NCBI GenBank assembly: GCA_937125395.1 | Contig: CAKZLI010000025.1 | Span: forward strand, 1-64,000 | DNA from: an uncultured Glaciecola sp. | GTDB taxonomy: Bacteria; Pseudomonadota; Gammaproteobacteria; Enterobacterales; Alteromonadaceae | DNA length: 64,000 nt | Direction of reading: 5' to 3' | The notes under the pieces: model-generated | The model's database searches: none | Told to the model about the DNA's origin: nothing | What the model saw: only the letters and a program-made list of their open reading frames with translations | Program-made: the position numbers and the translations under genes | In this document: in pieces, positions 9,970 through 17,903 of the stretch | Position numbering within the stretch: the stretch's first letter is position 1 | Layout of the letters: the number at the start of each line of letters is the position of its first letter

Positions 9970-10437
9970 ATGATTTTTACGTACCTGAACAAACTCAGCC
10001 GGCACACAAAAATAGCGATATTTGTTGCCCCAATTTTAGTCATTTTAGGTTTTGCTGCTTCCGATCTATGGATCGAAAACAAAGCTTCCGAAGCCCGTTT
10101 TTTTGAAATGACACCAGAGTCAGGGGTGTGTGATATTTTGGCTAGCAAGTGTGTGCTAGTGTCTGGTGAATTTAAAATAAGTATTTATCAAGAAAATGGC
10201 TTAACCACCATTAATTCAACTTTTCCTTTAGATACCGCCAACTTATTTTTAGTTGATGAAAATAACATTTCAAGTGTGTTTCGGATGGGTATGAAAGACA
10301 GCCCTTACTATTGGTATCAAACTACACCTCTAGAAGTCTTAGCAAAACCGCCTGGTAGCCGTCAAAAAGTGCGTTTAATCGCTACGGTTAAGGGTGGGCA
10401 ATATATATCTGAATTTTATTCCGTAACAGGTAGCTAA
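9970..10437 (+). CDS. Membrane-anchored protein of unknown function
   Basis: A 155-residue protein I do not recognise. It has one transmembrane helix near the N-terminus (about 15-34, IAIFVAPILVILGFAASDLW). A mostly polar, beta-rich domain of about 115 residues follows, which would lie in the periplasm. Two cysteines (CDILASKC) are spaced for a possible disulphide. The gene sits alone between the symporter terminator and the DUF294 gene, within the acetate locus. ATG at 9970 has only a weak AGG upstream. The proline/glycine-rich segment near 120 and even codon use argue for a real gene. Confidence 0.75.
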   Translation: MIFTYLNKLSRHTKIAIFVAPILVILGFAASDLWIENKASEARFFEMTPESGVCDILASKCVLVSGEFKISIYQENGLTTINSTFPLDTANLFLVDENNISSVFRMGMKDSPYYWYQTTPLEVLAKPPGSRQKVRLIATVKGGQYISEFYSVTGS

Positions 10438-10532
10438 TGGAGTATCTAGACCATTTTGGTTATGATGCAATTGTGCCCTAGTCGCCACATCATTTAGTGA
10501 GTGATGGGCATAATAAAATAAGGACATAATGT

Positions 10533-12365
10533 ATGAGCGATATCCCTCACCAAGTCAGTGACTTTATCTCTAAATCAGCACCCTTTGATGTATTAGATGA
10601 AGATAAAGTCAGCGCTATTGCCACTAAAACTAAAGTGATTTATCTCACTCCTGACAATCAACAGGCGTTATTAGCTGAACATCAACCATCATTATTTTTG
10701 ATCCAGACGGGTCAATTTACGATTTATGATGAAAACGGTGCTGAACGCTTTTTGAGTGATGGTGATTATTTTGGTTTTATCGCATTGATGGAACCTGGTA
10801 AAGGTCAAATAGAAGTCAAAATTGATAGTCCTGGGGTAGTGTATTGTATCCCTAAAAAGATGTTCGATGTGGCATTAGAAAATCGTCGGGTAAAAAAATT
10901 TTTCGCCGATGCCAAAGACGATGTGTTGCTGAATCAGGCCGTGGAAGATTCAAATTCCATGTGGTTGTATAAACCGTTACATGAACAGTTGACCAAAGCA
11001 CCGATCCAAATAGAACAACATGACAGTATCCAATTAGCAGCGCAAATCATGTCACAGCATGGGGTCAGTTCACTGATAGTGACCGAAGATGATCATCTTA
11101 TTGGCATAGTGACTGACCGTGATTTACGTAATCGAGTCGTCGCAGAGGGCATGGATATTAGTTTGGGCGTGAATACCATCATGACTGAGAATCCTGCTTA
11201 TGTTCTGCATAATCAAAATATGTTTTCGGCCATCTCTTTAATGAGTGAAAAAAACATTCATCATTTACCTGTTTTGCATGCCGATGACCGTTCCCCTGTC
11301 GGTATGGTAACGACGTCAGATGTGATTAGAAAACAACGAGGTAATGTGTTGTTTATGATTGGGGAGCTGTCTAAAACAGCCAATCTCTACGAGTTAACCC
11401 GTATCGCATGGCAAATGCCACAATATTTTGCCGCGAACGCAAAGCGTGCGGGAGATTTTGATATTGCTGGTAAAGTACTCTCGCAAGCAACCGATATCAT
11501 GACCCGCAAATTAATCGCGTTTTTTATTGAGCAACATGGGCCTGCTCCTATGGGGTATTGTTGGGTCGTGTATGGCTCACAAGCTCGTGAAGACCAAACC
11601 ATGGGTTCAGATCAAGATAATGCGTTGTTATTAGCGCAAAGTCCCAATGAAGCGGAGGCTGAGTATTTTAAGCAAATGGCTGAGTATGTCTGCAAAGGCT
11701 TGGGTAAATGTGGGATTAAACTTTGTGATGGCAATATTATGGCATCTAATCCTGAATTACGATTAAGTGTTGATGACGCCGTTGTTCAGGCTAAAAAATG
11801 GGTCAATCAGCCAACCCCAGAAGCGATTTTAGCGTTTAATATCTTTTTGGATGCTAGAGCTGTCGAAGGTGACCGCGCATTATTTAAAAACTTACAACAA
11901 CGCCGCAAACCGTTGTTCAAAAATGACTTTTTCTTAGCCGCATTAGCCAGAAATGCTAACAGTGATGCAGTACCATTATCGGTGTTTAACAAATTTGTGT
12001 ATCGCAAACACAATGGTAAGAAAGATTGTATTAATCTTAAAGTCAACGCGATAGCCTTGATTAACAATCTTGCTCGCTTGTATTCATTATCTGCCGGTAT
12101 CACTGTGCCCAATACGGTAGAGCGGTTAAATATACTCGGCCAAATCAATGTGATCAGCACTGAACATGCGAATAATTTACGCGATATTTGGTTATTCTTA
12201 AATCGCCTGCGCTGGCGCCATCAGTTGCGCAACAATGTGACTGATAATATTATTAGTGTGTCTGATTTATCTTCACTTGAACAACATCAATTAAAAGCGT
12301 CCTTTAAATCCATTCATCGTGCCCAACAAACGGTTGTGATGAAACTATCCGGTGGTATAGCTTAA
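10533..12365 (+). CDS. cNMP-binding/CBS-pair/DUF294 putative nucleotidyltransferase
   Basis: A 610-residue cytoplasmic regulatory protein. Residues about 1-135 resemble a cyclic-nucleotide-binding (CAP_ED) fold. Residues about 150-275 form two CBS repeats (SSLIVTEDDHLIGIVTDRDLR; HLPVLHADDRSPVGMVTTSDV). Residues about 305-440 form the DUF294 nucleotidyltransferase-like domain with GSQAREDQ...GSDQDNALLL, which carries the GS and DxD-type residues of the Pol-beta superfamily. Residues about 470-605 are the DUF294 C-terminal helical region. It overlaps the next exonuclease gene by one base (TAATG). The two genes are regularly found beside acetate symporters and CrbS in gammaproteobacteria, but neither has a settled function. 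Confidence 0.85.
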   Translation: MSDIPHQVSDFISKSAPFDVLDEDKVSAIATKTKVIYLTPDNQQALLAEHQPSLFLIQTGQFTIYDENGAERFLSDGDYFGFIALMEPGKGQIEVKIDSPGVVYCIPKKMFDVALENRRVKKFFADAKDDVLLNQAVEDSNSMWLYKPLHEQLTKAPIQIEQHDSIQLAAQIMSQHGVSSLIVTEDDHLIGIVTDRDLRNRVVAEGMDISLGVNTIMTENPAYVLHNQNMFSAISLMSEKNIHHLPVLHADDRSPVGMVTTSDVIRKQRGNVLFMIGELSKTANLYELTRIAWQMPQYFAANAKRAGDFDIAGKVLSQATDIMTRKLIAFFIEQHGPAPMGYCWVVYGSQAREDQTMGSDQDNALLLAQSPNEAEAEYFKQMAEYVCKGLGKCGIKLCDGNIMASNPELRLSVDDAVVQAKKWVNQPTPEAILAFNIFLDARAVEGDRALFKNLQQRRKPLFKNDFFLAALARNANSDAVPLSVFNKFVYRKHNGKKDCINLKVNAIALINNLARLYSLSAGITVPNTVERLNILGQINVISTEHANNLRDIWLFLNRLRWRHQLRNNVTDNIISVSDLSSLEQHQLKASFKSIHRAQQTVVMKLSGGIA

Positions 12366-13069
12366 TGGGGACGTTGATGGGGACGCTGGCCAATTTAAGT
12401 GGCAAAATAAAGGCGTTTTTTGGTCAACACCAAGGGCTACCTGAATCTATCGCTAATCTAGCGCTCAAAGATTGTCCATGGCTTGCGGTAGATTTTGAAT
12501 TTAGTTGCATGGATCCAAAGACCGCTAAATTTATGTCAGCGGGTTGGATTGAAGGCACCTCAATGGGGATTGATTTAGAGAGTGGCTATTACCGTTTGAT
12601 TAGAGCCAAAGGCGATCTGGCACAAAGTCCAATTATTCATGGATTAACTGCGCGTGATATAGCCCATGGCTCTCATGTAAAGGAATTATTTGAACAAATC
12701 ATACAATTCGCTGACAGCCATGTTTGGGTATTACATAATGCGCAACTAGATATGGTCATGCTCAAGCAGCTAAGCATTCGTTTAGGCATGCCTTTGCCTA
12801 CCATAGTATGCGTTGATACAATGCAATTAGCTTTGTATCAATTACATAAAACAATGAGTGTGATACCTACTGGGGCTGCCACGTTAGGCGCATGTCGCGA
12901 ACGTCTAGATCTCGCGCCTGCACTAGCGCACAACGCATTATCCGATGCGCTGGCTACGTTGGAGTTGTGGTTAGCCCAAATGCACATATTAGATGCAACT
13001 GGGCAAACGACCTTACAAGAGCTTAAAGCAACCGGTGCGATTAAAGTGTTTGCTCGTCCTGTCGCTTAA
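12365..13069 (+). CDS. DnaQ-like DEDDh 3'-5' exonuclease
   Basis: A 234-residue exonuclease-fold protein. All acidic DEDDh positions are visible: VDFEFS (DxE, motif I), HNAQLDMVML (motif II), and AHNALSDALATLEL with the His and Asp of motif III. It is a stand-alone domain, not the polymerase III epsilon subunit. Its start overlaps the DUF294 stop by one base, so it is probably translationally coupled; an in-frame ATG at 12377 has GGGGA upstream and is an alternative start. The 3' end overlaps the convergent TPR-sulfotransferase gene by 29 bases. The substrate (DNA, RNA or small nucleotides) is unknown. Confidence 0.87.
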   Translation: MGTLMGTLANLSGKIKAFFGQHQGLPESIANLALKDCPWLAVDFEFSCMDPKTAKFMSAGWIEGTSMGIDLESGYYRLIRAKGDLAQSPIIHGLTARDIAHGSHVKELFEQIIQFADSHVWVLHNAQLDMVMLKQLSIRLGMPLPTIVCVDTMQLALYQLHKTMSVIPTGAATLGACRERLDLAPALAHNALSDALATLELWLAQMHILDATGQTTLQELKATGAIKVFARPVA

Positions 13070-15071
13070 AATGCTCAGTAAGCGAAGTTATGTAAGGCGC
13101 AAAGTGTCGCCATTGATGCTGCGCGCTAGGGTTAATAGGCTGGCGCACTTGTTCTGCGCTTGGGGTTTTGACATTGCGTTTGGTCTTATGAAAATCTAAA
13201 CAATCAGGCTCAAAATCGACACCGATAAACGCCAACATCCGGCGCACTTGCCCCTCCAGATCATCCACTAAAGCTTCGTGTTGTACACGCAAAATATTAT
13301 CGCCAAAACACGTTTCCCAATGTGTCATCAACTCAACATAATCATCGTAATATTGACTAATATCATTAAGCTGGTAGCTGAATTCTTGCCCTTCTGCAAA
13401 CAGTTGCTTATAACCGCTAAAACAACAGGCAACAGGTTCGCGCCGAGCATCAATGATCTTAGCATGGGGAAGGATTTTTTTGATGAGCCCTAAATGGCGA
13501 AAGTTATTTGGCATTTTATCAATAAAAAACGGCGTATTGTCAGCACGATGTATGGCCGTATCTGCAATATAACTGTCGCCCCACTGGGTTAATTCTGCTG
13601 CAGAAAAACTAGCAAGGTTAGCAGGGTAGGCATTGTCTGATTTGTAGCGCCCCTTTAGTTTGCGTGCCAACGCTAGGATGTTGGGTAATTCACTGGTCCC
13701 TTCTATTAAAGAATGAGATGCCAGTATCTGTTCTATTAAGGTTGAACCGGCACGCGGTAAGCCAACAATAAAAATCGGGGCAGCACTCTTACAAGCCGAT
13801 AATATCTGGTTAAACATCGCCGGTGGACAATGTGCTATTTGCGCTTGCATTTCTTGGGATGTATCCGCTGCATGATAATTGAGCTGAGCATGCTTAAGAT
13901 CATTTCCTTGGGTATAAAACGCAAAAGATTGTGCATAATCTGCTTTATCTTCAAATGCTTTACCCAGGGCAAAACAAATATGATATTTATCCATGATTTG
14001 TACATGTGGTTGGGTAACAATTTTCATCATAGTATTGATTAATGCGTTATCAAAACTAAATGTTTTTAGATTAGCTAAACTCCAATACGCATCGCCAAAA
14101 TCAGGCTTGAGTTCACACGCTTTAAGGTAATCTGTAATCGCAGCATCGGGTTGACCAATCGTTTTATAGGCATGACCACGTTGGACGAAAACAGGGGCAT
14201 GACTGGGTAATTGTTCAAGTACCGAATCAAAATGAGGCAGCGCTTGTTCAGTCTGTCCAATCGCAACACATTGATTGGCTAAAGCCAGCTCAGCGAGAGG
14301 CAGGTCAGGGTGGTCAGTAAATAAGGTGTGCGCTAACGTATGCGCTTGGTCAAACAACTGACGTTTTTGTAACACTTGAATCAGTTCTAATTGTAAATCG
14401 GTGCTGTGGGGTGCCATATCCGCAGCACTGGATAATAAAATTTGTGCATCTTCGAGGATATTTAATTTGATTGCGATTTTGGCTAATAAACGCATTGCAG
14501 GAATGTGACTTGGCTGGTGCATTAAAAAATCACGGGTTAAACGCTCTGCTTTAGCTATTTTGCCTTCATAAAAAGCGCTTTGTGCAGCACCTAAAATCGG
14601 AGGTAATGCCTTGATTTCGTGTATTTTGTCTTGTGCTTCTTGGACTAATTTGGGTTCATTTAACACACTGAATAAATGACTAAGTTGTTGCCAGCTAGCA
14701 AGCAAACCTGGGTGTAGTTGCACGGCCATTTGATAAGCGCTGATCGCTTCAGGAAACTTGGTTTGGATCCGGTAACAATGGCCCAGCTCTTGATACCCAC
14801 GGGCATACTCAGGGTAGGTGGCGAGCAAAGTGTTAATCGTCGCAATGGCTTGCGATACATCTTGTAAATAACGGTGACATACCGCTTTAAGATATAAGCT
14901 TTGTCGATCAGTGGGTTGCAACGTTAAGCATTGATGTAAGATCTGTAACGCTGCAGGAAATTGCTGCGCTTTTACTAACGCTTCGGCTTGTGCTACTTGG
15001 GTCTGTGTTGCTGAGCGAGTCGGCGAGCGTGTTGTAGAATCAGTTGTCGTCATTGCGTTGTCATCATTCAC
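13041..15071 (-). CDS. TPR-repeat sulfotransferase
   Basis: A 676-residue two-part protein. The N-terminal half (about 20-350) is a chain of tetratricopeptide repeats for protein contact. The C-terminal half (about 425-665) is a PAPS-dependent sulfotransferase domain with the 5'-phosphosulfate loop FIVGLPRAGSTLIEQIL (about 432-448) and the 3'-phosphate segment DARREPVACCFSGYKQLF. It would transfer sulfate from PAPS to an unknown acceptor, perhaps a protein or peptide. No signal peptide is seen. The longest frame starts at GTG 15071; ATG 15053 (MTTTDSTT) is an alternative, and neither has a clear ribosome site. It lies downstream of a TonB receptor gene on the same strand, behind a terminator. 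Confidence 0.88.
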   Translation of the reverse strand: MNDDNAMTTTDSTTRSPTRSATQTQVAQAEALVKAQQFPAALQILHQCLTLQPTDRQSLYLKAVCHRYLQDVSQAIATINTLLATYPEYARGYQELGHCYRIQTKFPEAISAYQMAVQLHPGLLASWQQLSHLFSVLNEPKLVQEAQDKIHEIKALPPILGAAQSAFYEGKIAKAERLTRDFLMHQPSHIPAMRLLAKIAIKLNILEDAQILLSSAADMAPHSTDLQLELIQVLQKRQLFDQAHTLAHTLFTDHPDLPLAELALANQCVAIGQTEQALPHFDSVLEQLPSHAPVFVQRGHAYKTIGQPDAAITDYLKACELKPDFGDAYWSLANLKTFSFDNALINTMMKIVTQPHVQIMDKYHICFALGKAFEDKADYAQSFAFYTQGNDLKHAQLNYHAADTSQEMQAQIAHCPPAMFNQILSACKSAAPIFIVGLPRAGSTLIEQILASHSLIEGTSELPNILALARKLKGRYKSDNAYPANLASFSAAELTQWGDSYIADTAIHRADNTPFFIDKMPNNFRHLGLIKKILPHAKIIDARREPVACCFSGYKQLFAEGQEFSYQLNDISQYYDDYVELMTHWETCFGDNILRVQHEALVDDLEGQVRRMLAFIGVDFEPDCLDFHKTKRNVKTPSAEQVRQPINPSAQHQWRHFAPYITSLTEHFKRQDEQTL

Positions 15072-15083
15072 TTATTGAGTGCT

Positions 15084-15120
15084 AAAAAAAATCCCTGTAT
15101 CGTCAATCAATACAGGGATT
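15084..15120 (-). terminator. Rho-independent terminator after the TonB receptor
   Basis: Perfect 11-base arms (15090-15100 with 15110-15120, core CCCTGTAT) are followed on the minus strand by a run of T. It separates the TonB receptor (ends 15167) from the sulfotransferase gene (starts 15071). Confidence 0.88.
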
Positions 15121-15166
15121 AATGAACTAATAACTAATGGTTATTAGTTGTAGTATAACGTAAACC

Positions 15167-17671
15167 TTAGTAATACGTATAGTTGACGCTCATACCAATA
15201 GTACGAGGGCGGTTAGTGCTGATACGCTTAATATCGTCTTGGTCATTGATGAATAAAGTCGCACGCTCATCGGTGACATTATCGATATAAAACTTAACGC
15301 GCCATGCATCTTTACTCACACCAAAGTTGGCATTCAATAATTGATAGCCATCTTGTTCTTCACGCTCAGCAGCTACAATTGAACTGTAGCTTTTAGATGC
15401 ATGTTGCAAGGCCAGCTGCCAATCCATATCCATGCCTTGGTATTCCCAGTCGTAACGAACACGTACATTACCTTGTACGGCAGGTGTGACTGGTAATTCA
15501 GAACCCACTGGAGCCATTTCAATAACTTGAGCACGCGTAGCAGTTAGCTCTGTTTTATTAAACGAGAACGCACCGTAGATAGTAAGATTGTCTGTAGCAA
15601 TATACTCAAAGTCAGTTTCAATACCTTGGATTTTGGAATCTGCGGCATTTTCGATAAACGTGAGGTTTGATACGTTTTGCGGGTCAAAACGTGACGTCTG
15701 CATGTTGCTCCAATCGATGTAATATGCATTACCGTTGAAACGCAAGCTTTGGTCTAGCAATAATGATTTCCAACCAAATTCATAGTTAGTCACATCATCG
15801 GTTGCATAAGTTACAAGAACATCTGGGTAGATACGATTACCATCTGCGTCTAAACTTGTATTTCTAGATACTGCACCACCACCACGGTTAAAGCCACCTG
15901 GACGGAAACCTTCAGAGTAAGTTGCGTAAAATAATACCGAATCAGTCGCTTGATAGGCCAAGCTAAACTTAGGGATCACGCCGTCTTCTTGTAATGGCTC
16001 TGTTGTATGACCACCTGAACTATCATAATCACGACCACGGTCAGTGTTTAATGAACCTTGGAAGATACCGTCGGCAAAGTTAGATGAACCGGTGTAATCA
16101 GATTCAATATCATACCAACGCAAACCAATGGTCGCTGCTAACTTATCAGTAAGCGCATACGTCGCTTCACCGAATACAGCAATCTGGTCTTCGCTTCGTG
16201 TTATATCGTTAAAGAACGATACGCCAACTGGGCGAGTATTTGGATTGATGCTATTTGCAGTGCTGATAGGCGCATTTGGGGCAAAACCAAGCTCTTCCAT
16301 CGCCACATAAACATAATCATCTTGAGTTTTGATTTCAACATCATCGTAGTAAATACCCGCAGTCATACTTAAACGGTCACTGAAGTCAGTTGAAAAACGT
16401 AATTCGTGAGTAATACGAGAATGTTCTTGTTGGCCTTTAAAGCCTTTGGTCGGATCTTTACATTCGCGATTTTCAGTAATGAACTCAGGAGAAATATTGT
16501 AGTTCACCACATAATCAGGGTTGGTATAGGTACAAGTATAGTACGCAATAAAACCACCTGAGTTATTGTAGCCCGTGTAGTCGATTGATTGATCAACTTC
16601 ACGGTCAAGGAAAGCACCAGCATAGACAACATCGAGTGCGCCAAGTTTACCTTCGACAACTAATGACGTAAGGTCGACATCATCACGTAATGAATCAGGG
16701 AAATAACGTTCTACTTGCAGGTCACCTACTTCTGGATCGTAATCGAATACGCCATCCGCGCCCAAAGACTGAGTGGTGTGTTGAAGTAATAATGACCATG
16801 AATCATTGATAAAATATTTTAAACCAAAACGCCCACCTTGATAAAAACTATCATTGAAGTCATCTTCGGCTAAGGCAATGTTAGATGCACTTTCATACGT
16901 TGCATCTGGACCAAGATCTAATACTGATGCACTGTTAATTGCAGGATCGGTAGAGAAAGTGCCAGCAACGTTATCAATATAACCACCACGATTGACACTG
17001 TACATTGCTGCACGGAATGCTAAATCATCGCTTAAAGGAATGTTGATGAAGCCTTCAGCTGAAGTGCTCATTTCGCCATGCTTGGTTGATTCTAAACGGG
17101 TACTAAACCCTGCTTCAAAATCACTCGTTGGTTTATTCGTAATATAACGGATAGTACCCGCTTGTGAACTCGCACCAAATAGTGTGCCCTGTGGACCAGG
17201 CAATACTTCGATACGTTCTAAATCGGTTGCATATAAATCTAAGTTACGACCCGGTGCGGTCACTGGCTGCTCGTCAATATACAATGCAACATTAGGCATT
17301 GTCCCTTGAGCACCTGATAACATGACGGTGATTGGCTGAATTGCCATACCACGGATAAATACATCGGCTTGACCTGGACCACGACCGCCTAAAGTGATGT
17401 TAGGGACGTAACGGGCAAAATCGTCGAAGTTGCTGATGTTTTGTTCTTTTAACGCTTCACCGTTTAAAGCTTGCACAGCAACGGGCGTTGCTTGAATATT
17501 CTGGGAGCGTTTGGTTGCGGTAACTTCAATGGTTTCGATTTTTTGTGCTTCGGCTGTGTTTGCGATAGCAGATGCGGACAATAAAGGTTGAGTTATAGTT
17601 AATGCAGAACATACTGCAAGTGCTAGTCTCGACTGTGATGGTAGGCGTTTGTTGCCTAAATTGTGATTCAT
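15167..17671 (-). CDS. TonB-dependent outer-membrane receptor
   Basis: An 834-residue ligand-gated outer-membrane channel. A signal peptide (about 1-38) ends near SAIANTAEA. A TonB-box-like ETIEVTATK follows, then the plug domain (about 55-170; VPNITLGGRGPGQADVFIRG, LPGPQGTLFGASSQAGTIRYIT). A 22-strand barrel ends in a terminal aromatic strand (MSVNYTYY). It belongs to the broad group annotated as siderophore/vitamin receptors, but in Alteromonadales many such proteins import carbohydrates or other nutrients; the ligand is unknown. The start ATG at 17671 has only a weak ribosome site. It is divergent from the BCCT transporter gene, with 232 bases between them. Confidence 0.93.
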   Translation of the reverse strand: MNHNLGNKRLPSQSRLALAVCSALTITQPLLSASAIANTAEAQKIETIEVTATKRSQNIQATPVAVQALNGEALKEQNISNFDDFARYVPNITLGGRGPGQADVFIRGMAIQPITVMLSGAQGTMPNVALYIDEQPVTAPGRNLDLYATDLERIEVLPGPQGTLFGASSQAGTIRYITNKPTSDFEAGFSTRLESTKHGEMSTSAEGFINIPLSDDLAFRAAMYSVNRGGYIDNVAGTFSTDPAINSASVLDLGPDATYESASNIALAEDDFNDSFYQGGRFGLKYFINDSWSLLLQHTTQSLGADGVFDYDPEVGDLQVERYFPDSLRDDVDLTSLVVEGKLGALDVVYAGAFLDREVDQSIDYTGYNNSGGFIAYYTCTYTNPDYVVNYNISPEFITENRECKDPTKGFKGQQEHSRITHELRFSTDFSDRLSMTAGIYYDDVEIKTQDDYVYVAMEELGFAPNAPISTANSINPNTRPVGVSFFNDITRSEDQIAVFGEATYALTDKLAATIGLRWYDIESDYTGSSNFADGIFQGSLNTDRGRDYDSSGGHTTEPLQEDGVIPKFSLAYQATDSVLFYATYSEGFRPGGFNRGGGAVSRNTSLDADGNRIYPDVLVTYATDDVTNYEFGWKSLLLDQSLRFNGNAYYIDWSNMQTSRFDPQNVSNLTFIENAADSKIQGIETDFEYIATDNLTIYGAFSFNKTELTATRAQVIEMAPVGSELPVTPAVQGNVRVRYDWEYQGMDMDWQLALQHASKSYSSIVAAEREEQDGYQLLNANFGVSKDAWRVKFYIDNVTDERATLFINDQDDIKRISTNRPRTIGMSVNYTYY

Positions 17672-17903
17672 TTTAGTACCAAATAGTTTGTGTTGAAATT
17701 AATTTTTCAGTTTCCTAGGATACTGATTTATCAAAAAAAAGCAAATTAGCTTGAGTACTAATTATATGTATACTATGTGTATTGGCCTATACGTAGGTTA
17801 ATAGCCCAAATACAAAGGGTAAACTAAAGGTTGCTTTTTATACAATTACGCTCAAAATTCATGAATATGTTGCTAAAACAGCCCTCTAACGGCAAAATAC
17901 ACA

